A stretch of 64,000 bases of DNA from JAXLXE01 sp046328115 (GTDB lineage Bacteria > Chloroflexota > UBA6077 > JACCZL01), in NCBI GenBank assembly GCA_046328115.1, contig JAXLXE010000001.1, forward strand, positions 62,001 through 126,000, written 5' to 3'. Below are positions 50,360-58,653 of this stretch, piece after piece. Each line of letters begins with the position of its first letter. Within the stretch, counting starts at the first letter, position 1. The notes below the pieces were generated by a model, which was given only the letters and a program-made list of their open reading frames with translations, was not told the origin of the DNA and made no database searches. The position numbers were made by a program, and so were the translations under genes.

Positions 50360-52588
50360 GTGACCAAGTGTACGGGGGTGCAGATGGGCTCGCTGCTCTA
50401 TGCCTCGCGCGCCATTCGCGCATACGGAGCTCGCCTCAGGCGGGTGGCGCCGGTTCTGGCGCTTGTGATCGTTCTGGGCGGCGGCGCGGGCGCGGCCGAC
50501 CGGGTGATGGGCCAGGAGGCTCGGCCGCCGGCACCGGGCTCAGTGGCTGGGCCGGGCTCAGCGCCGCCGCCATCTCGCTCGGGCGGGTTGCCTAGCGGCA
50601 CCACGTTGACTGGGACCCTGAACGTGGTGTGGGGCGATGGGCAGGGGCGCGGGGTTGCGCTGCCGCCGATGCCGTTCCTCCACACGGACGACGGCGCCGT
50701 GCACGAGTTGAGCATCGATCCGTCACTGCTGGACACTGAGGGCGGCATCCGCGCATACGATCGCGAGCGGGTGAGCGTTACCGGCGCCGTCGTGAGTGCT
50801 CCACCTGGGCGACGGGTCGCCGATCCAAACGGTCAGCTATTCCAGGTCTCGGACATCCGGAACGTGGTGCCGGGCCGGCGTGCCGCGGTACGCGTGGCTG
50901 GCTCCCAGAAGTGGGTGACAATCCTGTGCCGTTTCAACGACTCCGTGGGTACGACGCCGCGCGACACGGCGTACTTCGGTGGTCTCATCAGTGGTGCGAA
51001 CTACCCCAGCCTGGATCACTTCTGGCGGGAGAATTCGCAGGACCGGATCAATCTGACCGGAAGCTCCATTGTGGGCTGGTACAACCTGCCTCAGCCGCGT
51101 AGCTACTACGTCGTGAACAACGCCTTGAACTTCACCCGCGCCGCGAACGACTGTACCGGCGCAGCCGACCTGGACGTGAATTTTGCGAACTTCACGGGCA
51201 TCAACCTGATGTTCAACCAGACGCTGGACTGCTGCGCCTGGGGCGGCAGCCAGTGGATGACACTGGATGGCGTGAGTCGATCCTGGTCCATGACCTGGAT
51301 GCCACCGTGGGGCTACAACACCCAGTACGTTCTGGCCCACGAGGTGGGGCACGGATTGGGGTTGCCGCACTCATCAGGACCGTACGCGCAAACGTACGAC
51401 TCGGAGTGGGACACGATGAGCGGTGGTGGCACCTGCTCGGCCCATAACGACCCCACCTACGGCTGCGTTGGCGTGCACACGATCGGCCACCACAAGGACC
51501 TGCTGGGCTGGGTCGCCGCTGACCGCAAGTACACGGCCGCCATTGGCTCGACTGCGACGATCACGCTGGAACGCTCCGCTCAACCAGCGTCGACGGCCGG
51601 CCGCTACTACCTGGCCCGGATCCCGATCAGCGGCTCCACCACGAAGAGCTACACCGTTGAGGTCCGAAAGAAGGTGAGCTACGACATCGATGTGCCGGGT
51701 GAGGGCGTGTTGATCCACAAGGTGGACACGGCGCTTGGCGACCGAGATGCGCAGGTGGTGGACGTGGACGCCGTGGCGAACACGAATCCCAACGACGCGG
51801 GCGCGATCTGGCTGGTTGGCGAGACCTTCACGGACGCTGCCGCTGGGGTGACCATCTCAGTCGTGGGCAGCGATGCTACGGGCTACCAGGTGAGCATCAG
51901 CAATGCAGGCGGCAGCGCGGCCACGCCCACACCGACGCGAACACCCACGACTCCCGTGGCGACGGCCACGGCGACGAAGACCGCCACGCCTCCCGCGGCG
52001 ACGGCCACGGCGACGAAGACCGCCACGCCTCCCGCGGCCACCGCTACGCCAACGAGCACCCCGGGCACGGGTCTGGCCACGCCAACCCCCACGGGAACGG
52101 TTGTGACGACGGTGGCGAACGACAGCTTCGCGAACGCGCAGGCGTTCTCCGTGCCGATCTGGCCATGGACAGCAACTCGGCAGGTGGACACGCGGACGGC
52201 CACCACCCAGGCGGGGGAGCCCACGGCGGGCTGCACCGTTGGCACCACGATTGGCAAGACGGTGTGGTACCGGGTTGCCGCTGACCCATCCGTGGCACAG
52301 ACGCTCGCGGTGAGCGGCAACGGCTTCAACGCGACTGTCGAGGTCTACGCGGGCTCAGCGCTGGAGTCACTCACCCGAGTTGCGTGCCGAACGCAGAGCG
52401 GGCCGTCACCGGCCGCGGTACAGGTGCCCGCGGGCACCAACGTCACGTACTACGTGCGGGTGGGCGGCGCGAACGGCAGCGGCGGCGTTGCCTCGGTGTC
52501 GGGGAGGCGGGAGCGATTCCAGCGCCAGGCGCAGCCCGTCGAGGGTGCGCCGGTGCCGGACGATCTGCCGCCCCCTGCGCGTCGCTGA
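50360..52588 (+). CDS. Secreted metzincin-type zinc metalloprotease with Thr/Pro linker
   Basis: 742-residue exported protease. After an N-terminal hydrophobic segment (VLALVIVLGGGAGAA) and a proline-rich stretch comes a catalytic domain with the zinc site HEVGHGLGLPH at residues 327-337 and a Met-turn DTMSGGG about 15 residues on. The HExxHxxGxxH plus Met-turn layout fits the M6/M11-type metzincins; the subfamily is not certain. About residues 525-590 are a Thr/Pro/Ala linker built partly from a 39-base tandem repeat. The last about 150 residues (NDSFANAQAFSVPIW, KTVWYRVAADPSV, TYYVRVGG) look like a pre-peptidase C-terminal type beta-sandwich. Start GTG 50360. Confidence 0.83.
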   Translation: MTKCTGVQMGSLLYASRAIRAYGARLRRVAPVLALVIVLGGGAGAADRVMGQEARPPAPGSVAGPGSAPPPSRSGGLPSGTTLTGTLNVVWGDGQGRGVALPPMPFLHTDDGAVHELSIDPSLLDTEGGIRAYDRERVSVTGAVVSAPPGRRVADPNGQLFQVSDIRNVVPGRRAAVRVAGSQKWVTILCRFNDSVGTTPRDTAYFGGLISGANYPSLDHFWRENSQDRINLTGSSIVGWYNLPQPRSYYVVNNALNFTRAANDCTGAADLDVNFANFTGINLMFNQTLDCCAWGGSQWMTLDGVSRSWSMTWMPPWGYNTQYVLAHEVGHGLGLPHSSGPYAQTYDSEWDTMSGGGTCSAHNDPTYGCVGVHTIGHHKDLLGWVAADRKYTAAIGSTATITLERSAQPASTAGRYYLARIPISGSTTKSYTVEVRKKVSYDIDVPGEGVLIHKVDTALGDRDAQVVDVDAVANTNPNDAGAIWLVGETFTDAAAGVTISVVGSDATGYQVSISNAGGSAATPTPTRTPTTPVATATATKTATPPAATATATKTATPPAATATPTSTPGTGLATPTPTGTVVTTVANDSFANAQAFSVPIWPWTATRQVDTRTATTQAGEPTAGCTVGTTIGKTVWYRVAADPSVAQTLAVSGNGFNATVEVYAGSALESLTRVACRTQSGPSPAAVQVPAGTNVTYYVRVGGANGSGGVASVSGRRERFQRQAQPVEGAPVPDDLPPPARR
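51952..52050 (+). repeat. 39-base tandem repeat in the protease linker
   Basis: Two full units (51952-51990, 51991-52029) differing at one base, plus a diverged partial third unit. It encodes the PATATATKTATP-type repeats and keeps frame because 39 is a multiple of 3. Confidence 0.85.
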
Positions 52589-52592
52589 ATCC

Positions 52593-52629
52593 ACCTGGCT
52601 GGGCGGCTGGCAGGGCCGCTCAGCCAGGT
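52593..52629. terminator. Bidirectional terminator-like hairpin between convergent genes
   Basis: 15-bp stem with one G-T pair and a seven-base loop (arms 52593-52607 and 52615-52629). It begins five bases after the protease stop and covers the last bases of the convergent MFS gene. There is no T-run, so termination is inferred from position and strength only. Confidence 0.5.
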
Positions 52630-53915
52630 TCGCCGTCGTCGGACGGGGGCTGGGGCCGGCGCGTGCGGATGATCATTAGCGCCACCACATATGCCGCCGC
52701 GTTGGTCAGGAATGCATAGCGCAGGTCGACCTGTCCGATGACGCCGGCCAGCATCGGGGACAGGGCGCCGCCGATCTGGCCACCGCTGGACAGAACAGAC
52801 AGCGTGACGCCGGACTGAGAGGCGGGGACCATCCGCGCCCCCATGGTGAACGCGAGGCTCATGGTTCCGCCGGCGAGGAGGCCGAGGATCACGCGCAGCG
52901 TGGCCACCTGGACCCAGTTGGCTGAGATCGCCAAGAGCGCCGAACAGCCCGCGCCTGAAACGAGGCCCATGAGCAGCAGCCGTCGGGTGTTCTCCTCGCG
53001 GGCCCACCGTCCGTACAGCACGGACGAGATCGCGGCGGCGATGGCACCCACAGCCACGACGAAGCCGCTGATCGTGGCGATCTGCATCTCGGGAGTGCCG
53101 ATCTCCACGAGGTACAGTGGGATGATGGGGGGCAACGAGCGGTCGGTGAACCGGGACAGGAACACCACCGCGAGCGCGCTGGCGAAGCCAGGGATCGCAA
53201 GGACACGGAAGCTGGCCCCCCGCTTGCGCTGCGCCGCGCGCTCGGCGCGTTGGGCTGGATCTGAGAAGCCCGTCTCCTGGACCACGAAGAACATCAGGAT
53301 GGCGGGCACCATCAACATCACGCCCGTGATGACGAAGTTGAAGCGGAGCCCGTACAGGTCGGAGATGAACCCGCCGATCGTCGGGCCTATGGCCAGCGGG
53401 ATGAATTGCGCGGCCTGTACCAATCCGACGGCCTGACCCATCTTCTCGCGCGGCCCCAGCGAAATCGCCAGCGCCATGGCCGCGGGTGTGAAGCCGGCGA
53501 AGAACCCCATGAACACCCGCGCGGCGAACAACCAGTAGATGTCCGGTACGTAGGCCATCGCGACCTGCATGGCGCCGATCGTGAGAAGGGCCCGCAGGAC
53601 CATGGGCTTTCGGCCATACCGGTCTGCCACCATCCCCCAGACGGGTCCCATCAGGGCGCCCACAAACGGGGTGATGCCCACGACCAGGCCGGACCAGTAG
53701 GACGCTTCGGCCAGATCCGTCACACCCAGCGTGCGAATGTAGAGCGGGATGAACGGCTGCGTGAGGTCAAACGCGACGTGGGCGAGCGCGACCGTCAGGA
53801 TGACGACGTACTGGTTGCGCTGCCACGGCTCTAGCTGGCGGAACGAAGGGGGACGGCGTAGCGAAGCGAGCACGTGTGGTCCTATGCCGTCCGTGGTGGT
53901 CAGCAGCGCCGCCAC
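52620..53915 (-). CDS. MFS transporter (multidrug/sugar efflux type)
   Basis: 431-residue twelve-helix carrier. Motif A reads GPVWGMVADRYGRKPMVLRA after helix 2, with a second-half SSVLYGRWAREENTRRLLLM. Other typical stretches are RVFMGFFAGFTPAAMALAIS, LGPREKMGQAVGLVQAAQFI and GPTIGGFISDLYGLRFNFVI. The layout resembles drug-efflux carriers of the DHA1 group; substrate unknown. The 3' end overlaps the hairpin shared with the protease gene. Confidence 0.87.
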   Translation of the reverse strand: MAALLTTTDGIGPHVLASLRRPPSFRQLEPWQRNQYVVILTVALAHVAFDLTQPFIPLYIRTLGVTDLAEASYWSGLVVGITPFVGALMGPVWGMVADRYGRKPMVLRALLTIGAMQVAMAYVPDIYWLFAARVFMGFFAGFTPAAMALAISLGPREKMGQAVGLVQAAQFIPLAIGPTIGGFISDLYGLRFNFVITGVMLMVPAILMFFVVQETGFSDPAQRAERAAQRKRGASFRVLAIPGFASALAVVFLSRFTDRSLPPIIPLYLVEIGTPEMQIATISGFVVAVGAIAAAISSVLYGRWAREENTRRLLLMGLVSGAGCSALLAISANWVQVATLRVILGLLAGGTMSLAFTMGARMVPASQSGVTLSVLSSGGQIGGALSPMLAGVIGQVDLRYAFLTNAAAYVVALMIIRTRRPQPPSDDGEPG

Positions 53916-54124
53916 TCCACCCAGGCACCCGGCAGATGGTGCACGGAGGATATCGCAACGGCGGCCGGGCGGCGCGGCGCGGCCGCCACGAGGGCCAGGA
54001 TGACCTCATCATGCACAAATGTGGTATGGTCGAAGCTTGTACTGTCTAGTTTCGACAGCCTCGCGTCTGTGTATCGTGGCGTTTGGTCCAGATTCAGCCG
54101 CGCTCGGCACTCCCGAATGCTGAC

Positions 54125-54157
54125 GCTGACTGACAAGTTCTTTTGTTGGGAGTCAGC
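54125..54157 (+). promoter_or_regulatory. Hairpin that encloses the ribosome site of the zinc-ribbon gene
   Basis: GCTGACT (54125-54131) pairs with AGTCAGC (54151-54157), directly before the GTG at 54158. An inner ACAA/TTGT pairing adds support. The ribosome site GGGAGT (54148-54153) partly lies in the right arm, so the fold would hide it. Confidence 0.55.
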
Positions 54158-54496
54158 GTGAGTTACACCGATCAGACCCTCAGTTGCCGCGACTGCGGTC
54201 AGTCATTTGTCTTCACCACGGGAGAGCAGGAGTTCTATGCCTCCCGCGGTTTCACGAACCAGCCATCGCGCTGTGAGGCGTGCCGTGGCGCGCGCAAGGC
54301 GGGAAGAGGCTCTGAGGGTTCGTCCGGTTCCCGCTCTGGCGCCAACGCTGGACGTGGCCGTGATATGTTCACCGCGGTCTGTGCTTCCTGCGGACAGAAC
54401 GCGTCCGTTCCGTTCCAGCCGCGCAATGATCGCCCGGTCTACTGCTCGGACTGTTTTTCGAGCCAGCGCGGCGCGGGTGGGCGCGGCCGCTCCTAA
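54158..54496 (+). CDS. Zinc-ribbon domain protein (two Cys4 ribbons)
   Basis: 112-residue protein with two CxxC...CxxC modules. The first is LSCRDCGQSFVFTTGEQEFY, followed by GFTNQPSRCEACRGARK. The second is FTAVCASCGQNASVPFQP with VYCSDCFSSQ, joined by a Gly/Ser/Arg-rich linker. This is the probable zinc-ribbon (zf-trcl) plus CxxC family found often in Chloroflexota and relatives, sometimes attached to cold-shock domains. The function is not established; RNA or nucleic-acid binding is likely. I chose GTG 54158 (VSYTDQTL) with GGGAGT upstream; an in-frame TTG at 54143 would add five residues. Confidence 0.82.
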   Translation: MSYTDQTLSCRDCGQSFVFTTGEQEFYASRGFTNQPSRCEACRGARKAGRGSEGSSGSRSGANAGRGRDMFTAVCASCGQNASVPFQPRNDRPVYCSDCFSSQRGAGGRGRS

Positions 54497-54622
54497 CCGG
54501 AGCGTTGCTGTAACCTCCGCCGCGGGCGGAGCCCGATCCGGGCGGGACGTGGGCAGTGACACCCGGGTTTGTTGACCGTTTGGCGGCCAGGCGTTCCGCG
54601 CCGTCCGGTCTCAGTCACTCAG

Positions 54623-54946
54623 ATGGAGGGGCCGTTGGCTCGAAAGACGAAGCGAAGGTCGTTCACTCGGACCCGTGTGCAGCGTCGCACGGAGGATCCT
54701 GCGGAGCGGCGGCACCGGCTGGAAGGCGCGGCCCGGACCTTGCTGTCCCAGTTTCCCGGCGACGCAATCGCGCGAGCGCTCAGCGAGCGCGAGTTTCTGC
54801 TTGCCGAGGCTGACCGAGCGGCACAGCTCGAGCCAAGCCCAGCGAATCTCACACGGTACCGGGCGGCGCAGCTACAGTGTGAGGTGGCGCGCTTCGCCGT
54901 TGAGCTGGGTGGCATGGTCGCCACCGGTGACGGTGCGGACGACTGA
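54623..54946 (+). CDS. Small hypothetical protein, charged and helical
   Basis: About 107 residues, not recognised. The N-terminus is basic (ARKTKRRSFTRTRVQRR); the rest looks mostly alpha-helical with heptad-like spacing (GDAIARALSEREFLLAEADR, then RYRAAQLQCEVARFAVELGG). ATG 54623 is followed closely by GAGGGG, so TTG 54635 is a rival start. GC use in third positions matches its neighbours. It lies 126 bases after the zinc-ribbon gene on the same strand and may share its transcript. Confidence 0.5.
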   Translation: MEGPLARKTKRRSFTRTRVQRRTEDPAERRHRLEGAARTLLSQFPGDAIARALSEREFLLAEADRAAQLEPSPANLTRYRAAQLQCEVARFAVELGGMVATGDGADD

Positions 54947-55005
54947 CCGGATCCACGCTGGTTCGCTGGCCGGTGTGACCTGGGGCGGTGGCGCGCTGAG
55001 GCTGT

Positions 55006-56442
55006 CTACCAGTACCCCAAGAAGCGCCACCACAGTCCTCCGACCAGCAGCCAGATGCTGATGTTCAGCAGGCTGACGGCGGCACCCACCAGCCACCAGT
55101 GGGAAACTGGGACGTAGCCGGAGCCGAAGAAAACGGGCGCCGGGCCCCCTCCGTAGTGGGTGGTGCCCCCCATCAGGCCGTTGAAGTACCCGAGGAGGAG
55201 CGCGGCGAGGATGGGAGGGGCTCCGAGCGCGAGCGCGGTTGCCAGGAACGCGCCATACATGGCGGTCGCGTGGGCGGTACTGCTGGCGAAGAGGTAGTGG
55301 CTGTAGAAATACACGAGAGCGAGCACGAGAAGAGCGCTGGTCCACCCGGTTGCGGGCAGTGCGCTGGAGACGGCCTGGCTGAACCAGGATGTGAGACCTA
55401 GCCTGCTGAGATGGTTGGCGATCGCGATGAGCGCCGCGAACCAGACAAGCGTGTCCCAGGCCCCGCGTTCAGTCAGGATGTCGCTCCAGGTGAGGACGCC
55501 GCTCAGCACCAGCACGCACAGGCCCACCAATGCGACGGTTGGCGCGTCGATCATGGCCAGCTGGCCCCCCGATATCCAGAGTGAGAGCATCAGCAAGAAG
55601 ACGCCGCCCATGGTCCACTCGCTCGGCCGCAAGGGTCCCATCGCAGCCATCTTTGACTGAGCCCACCCCGGCGCGTCTGGCGAGTCTCGGATCGATGGCG
55701 GGTACATCCGGTAGATCAACAGGGGGACAAGCACCAGGCTAAGCACACCGGGCGGTGCTGCCGCCACGGCCCAGGTCGTCCAGCTCACCGTGATGCCCTG
55801 CTCGGCGGCGAGCCGCACCGCAACCAGGTTGCCGGTGGTGCCGGTCAAGAACATGGCGCTGGTGATCATCGCGCCCTGATACGCCGTCAAGATCAAGAAG
55901 GCGCCCGCGCGCCGAGCGGTGCCGGGATCGGGGTAGCTTCCTAACGACGATGCGAGCGCCGCCACAATGGGATACACGACGCCGCCGCTACGGGCGGTGT
56001 TGCTGGGAATGGCGGGCGCCATCACGAGATCTGTGGCGATGAGACCGTACGCCAGGCCCAGGGTCTTCCTACCCAGCGAGGCGACGAACAGATAGGCGAT
56101 CCGCGTCCCCAGGCCCGTTGCGATGAATCCTCGTGCAATGAAGAACGCCGAGACGATCAGCCAGACGGTGGGGTCTCCAAATCCGGACAGGGCTTCCGCG
56201 GGCGTGAGCGTGCGTGTCAGCGCCGTGGCGGTGAGCCCAATCAACGCCACGGCGCCCATAGCGAGTGGTTTGATCACGATGCCGACGATGGTGGCGACGA
56301 AAATGGAGAATAGCTGCCACGCGGTGTGGCTCACGCCGGACGGCGGGCCCAGGAGCCAGAGCGCCCCGCCGACCACGAAACACGCGGCGATGCGGCCAAC
56401 ACGCGCCCCTTGCCAGGGACCGTCTGGCGGCCTTACAAGCAC
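55006..56442 (-). CDS. DASS family (SLC13-type) anion/dicarboxylate transporter
   Basis: 478-residue membrane carrier, 11-13 helices, of the divalent-anion:sodium symporter family, resembling plastid 2-oxoglutarate/malate translocators. The two substrate/sodium hairpin motifs are MAPAIPSNTARSGGVVYPIV and YSHYLFASSTAHATAMYGAF. A TGTTGNLVAVRLA segment follows the first. Other marks are WLLGPPSGVSHTAWQLFSIF and GTTHYGGGPAPVFFGSGYVP. It probably imports or exchanges C4/C5 dicarboxylates. Convergent with the hypothetical gene upstream. Confidence 0.89.
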   Translation of the reverse strand: MLVRPPDGPWQGARVGRIAACFVVGGALWLLGPPSGVSHTAWQLFSIFVATIVGIVIKPLAMGAVALIGLTATALTRTLTPAEALSGFGDPTVWLIVSAFFIARGFIATGLGTRIAYLFVASLGRKTLGLAYGLIATDLVMAPAIPSNTARSGGVVYPIVAALASSLGSYPDPGTARRAGAFLILTAYQGAMITSAMFLTGTTGNLVAVRLAAEQGITVSWTTWAVAAAPPGVLSLVLVPLLIYRMYPPSIRDSPDAPGWAQSKMAAMGPLRPSEWTMGGVFLLMLSLWISGGQLAMIDAPTVALVGLCVLVLSGVLTWSDILTERGAWDTLVWFAALIAIANHLSRLGLTSWFSQAVSSALPATGWTSALLVLALVYFYSHYLFASSTAHATAMYGAFLATALALGAPPILAALLLGYFNGLMGGTTHYGGGPAPVFFGSGYVPVSHWWLVGAAVSLLNISIWLLVGGLWWRFLGYW

Positions 56443-56549
56443 CGTTGGCAGGGCGCGCGCGCTGGCTGGTGGGCGCCGGACGATCTCATCTGGGGCCAGT
56501 GTAGCGGGCCGCGCCCTTCGGCGCTCACGACCTCCGACCGCGTGGACGG

Positions 56550-56924
56550 CTAAACGAAGCCGTCCCGCCGATACGTATCAAACCCCATGCGGGTGAGCTC
56601 CGCCAGCTCCGCGAGCAGAGGCTCATCGACGGTCTTGAAGTTGAAGCACGATTTTCCCTGGCGTCGACGCTGAAGATCCGGCGAGATCCGGTCGAGAAGG
56701 CGGGTGTGGGTGTAGATGGGCATGAGGTGGTAGCTGACGTAGTGCTTCTTGATCTGAACGGCGCCGAAGAACAGGGGTTTCCTGTTCGGCATGATGTGCC
56801 GCGTGTCTAGGTGATAGACGCCTGGCGTATCCGCCTTGCAGTCCAGCAGGGCGCCGTACGGGGTCAGCAGATCGCGAAGCGATGCAAAGACCGCGGAGAA
56901 GTCGGCGGCGGGAAAGCTTGGCAC
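56550..56924 (-). CDS. Small conserved protein (YdhG/DUF1801-like, function unknown)
   Basis: 124-residue soluble protein. The pattern LLTPYGALLDCKADTPGVYH, LDTRHIMPNRKPLFFGAVQ, KKHYVSYHLMPIY and GKSCFNFKTVDEPLLAEL is a conserved bacterial hypothetical family of the YdhG/iron-chaperone fold, judged by eye. No catalytic residues are known to me. It stands alone, with 107 and 114 bases of gene-free sequence on its sides. Confidence 0.65.
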   Translation of the reverse strand: MPSFPAADFSAVFASLRDLLTPYGALLDCKADTPGVYHLDTRHIMPNRKPLFFGAVQIKKHYVSYHLMPIYTHTRLLDRISPDLQRRRQGKSCFNFKTVDEPLLAELAELTRMGFDTYRRDGFV

Positions 56925-57038
56925 GAATCAGATCCCTCGTGACGTGAGGTGGGATTGTATCGGCCGCGAGGAGACTGCCTCACGCTGTGGCATTCACGCC
57001 TGACGGCCTCACGCACGAGGCGCGCCTGTTGGGACTGC

Positions 57039-57260
57039 TCAGGCGGTGTGTCCCCGTCGCCGAAGACGGGCGACGTAGGGCAAACCGAATAGGTACAGCC
57101 CGGTGAACAGCAGAATCGCCAGCGGTAGGAGCGGTGCATACGTCACCCACGCGGGCGGTGTCTCCGTTTGCGACAGAGCCACGAAGTTGGCGATGACGGT
57201 GAGCGTGAAGACGATGGACACCCATCGATGGGCCTGGCGGATCCCGTGATTCCAGCTCAA
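57039..57260 (-). CDS. Small conserved two-helix membrane protein
   Basis: 73 residues. The start MSWNHGIRQAHRWVSIVFTL opens helix 1, and PLLPLAILLFTGLYLFGLPY is helix 2, ending in a basic RRRGHTA. Similar short proteins recur in bacteria next to transporters and oxidoreductases; no function is known. A ribosome-site-like AGGAGG lies upstream on this strand (57264-57270). Confidence 0.6.
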   Translation of the reverse strand: MSWNHGIRQAHRWVSIVFTLTVIANFVALSQTETPPAWVTYAPLLPLAILLFTGLYLFGLPYVARLRRRGHTA

Positions 57261-57315
57261 GTGGTCCTCCTGTGCCTCTACGTGGTCGGCTGACGCGGGC
57301 GGCGGTGCGGGGCGG

Positions 57316-57747
57316 TCATGACAAGCGGTCGAGCAAGTCCGCCAGCTTCCCGCCCATCATGTTCCAGCCGTAGCGAGCGCCGGCGATGTTCTGTCGCTGG
57401 TCAGCCCGGAAGCCGGATTGGACAACGGAAAGTCGGGTTCCTGATGGCTGTGGACTGAGGATGAAAGTCACGATCGTGTTCAGGTCACCCACGTCCCAGG
57501 AGCAGGTCAGTCGCTGGCCCGGCTCGATGGTGATGAAGCGGCAATAGATTGTGCCGTCCCACCCGGGCCGCGGCGGGGCCCGCAGCGTGAACGCGGCGCC
57601 AGGCTCCAGTTTGAGCCCGATCGCGGGTAGGAGCCACTCTGCAAGCAGGTCAGGTTCCGTCAGCGCACGCCACACTTTTTCCGGCGCGTGGGGTAGGTCG
57701 AAGTCGAACGAGATCGACTCGCCCTGGGCGTCCGTGCCTTGGTCCAT
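57316..57747 (-). CDS. SRPBCC/AHSA1-domain protein
   Basis: 143-residue START-like (Aha1 C-terminal homology) protein. Visible are SFDFDLPHAPEKVWRALTEP, LLAEWLLPAIGLKLEPGAAF, FITIEPGQRLTCSWDVGD, SGTRLSVVQSGF and YGWNMMGGKLADLLDRL. It likely binds a hydrophobic ligand. It follows an ArsR-type regulator by five bases, a common pair in which the regulator and this protein are one operon. Confidence 0.89.
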   Translation of the reverse strand: MDQGTDAQGESISFDFDLPHAPEKVWRALTEPDLLAEWLLPAIGLKLEPGAAFTLRAPPRPGWDGTIYCRFITIEPGQRLTCSWDVGDLNTIVTFILSPQPSGTRLSVVQSGFRADQRQNIAGARYGWNMMGGKLADLLDRLS

Positions 57748-57752
57748 CAGCG

Positions 57753-58082
57753 TCAGTCGTCCAATCTTTGCAGGAGTCGCTCGAGGCGGTTCACGTGCTG
57801 GGGCCAGAACTCGCGGTAGTGCTTGATCCAGTCAACCAGCGGCGCCAGGCCGCGGGGCTCCACGCGGTAGTAGACGTGGCGGCCCTCGCGCCGGCCGTTG
57901 ACGAGGCCTGCCGCACGGAGGCTTGCGAGGTGCTGTGAGATCGCGGGCTGCGAGATGGCGAAGCGCGCCGTCAGGTCCTTTACGGCGGCCTCGCCCTGGG
58001 TGAGTGACTGGAGAATGGCCCGGCGGTTCGGATCCGCCAGCGCCTGGAACAGCCTGTCCTCGACGAGCGCGTCACCCCGCAT
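57753..58082 (-). CDS. ArsR-family transcriptional regulator
   Basis: 109-residue winged-helix repressor. The recognition region is VKDLTARFAISQPAISQHLA, then SLRAAGLVNGRREGRHVYYR, the usual ArsR wing. There is no ArsR-type metal-binding Cys box, so the signal is probably not a heavy metal. It forms an operon with the SRPBCC gene. The promoter upstream predicts a transcript starting at its ATG (see the promoter entry). Start ATG 58082; no alternative start is available downstream. Confidence 0.92.
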   Translation of the reverse strand: MRGDALVEDRLFQALADPNRRAILQSLTQGEAAVKDLTARFAISQPAISQHLASLRAAGLVNGRREGRHVYYRVEPRGLAPLVDWIKHYREFWPQHVNRLERLLQRLDD

Positions 58083-58088
58083 GCCCTA

Positions 58089-58117
58089 TTGATAAGCGTT
58101 GCCTTATGAATTGTCAA
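58089..58117 (-). promoter_or_regulatory. Promoter of arsR-SRPBCC with an internal palindrome
   Basis: Leftward strand: TTGACA at 58117-58112, a 17-base spacer, TATCAA at 58094-58089. The -35 is perfect. The predicted start lies at about 58082, the A of the ArsR ATG. The spacer and -10 contain ATAAG-GCAACG-CTTAT (arms 58092-58096 and 58103-58107), a likely ArsR site for autorepression. Confidence 0.7.
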
Positions 58118-58253
58118 GGGGGCGCGGGTGTGAGGCTCGTCGGATGCGGGCCTCCCGCCACGTCACGGAGTCTGGCTGCAGCTTCGCCGTGTGTTAGGCT
58201 ATCCCGTCTTGCTGGGGCGCTCTGGCCCCGGAGTGAGACCTGGAGGAGGAGCA

Positions 58254-58628
58254 ATGGCAGGCAATGCGGAGACGGTGATTGCGCTGGATCGAAAGCGCAT
58301 GGATGCAATGTGCGCTCAGGACGTGGCGGCGCTCGGCTCGATCCTGGGTGACGATCTGATTTACTGCCACTCAACGGCGCGGCTTGACACCAAGCAGAGC
58401 CTCATCGGCAACATGCAGTCCGGCAGCACCGTGTACACGGCCATTGAGACGTCAGACGTGAAGGCGCAGGACCTGGGGAGCGCTGTCGTGGTGACCGGCG
58501 TGGCGCGGATCAGCGTGTCCTCCAACGGCAGGCCCAACAACTTCGGTGTGCGATTCACAGACGTGTACGCGAACCGGGGCGGCTCCTGGCAGATGGTGAC
58601 CTGGCAGTCCACCCGCATCCCTGACTAG
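58254..58628 (+). CDS. SnoaL/NTF2-like protein (DUF4440 type)
   Basis: 124-residue NTF2-fold protein. Start ATG 58254 has a strong GGAGGAGGA six bases upstream. Family features are VIALDRKRMDAMCAQDVAAL, GSILGDDLIYCHSTARLDTK and FTDVYANRGGSWQMVTWQST. Small NTF2-like proteins of this kind bind or isomerise small ligands, but many are of unknown function. No catalytic set is evident. It faces the LLM oxidoreductase gene, convergent, 25 bases apart. Confidence 0.82.
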   Translation: MAGNAETVIALDRKRMDAMCAQDVAALGSILGDDLIYCHSTARLDTKQSLIGNMQSGSTVYTAIETSDVKAQDLGSAVVVTGVARISVSSNGRPNNFGVRFTDVYANRGGSWQMVTWQSTRIPD

Positions 58629-58653
58629 TTGGCTGCAGGGCGGGCGGTCTACG

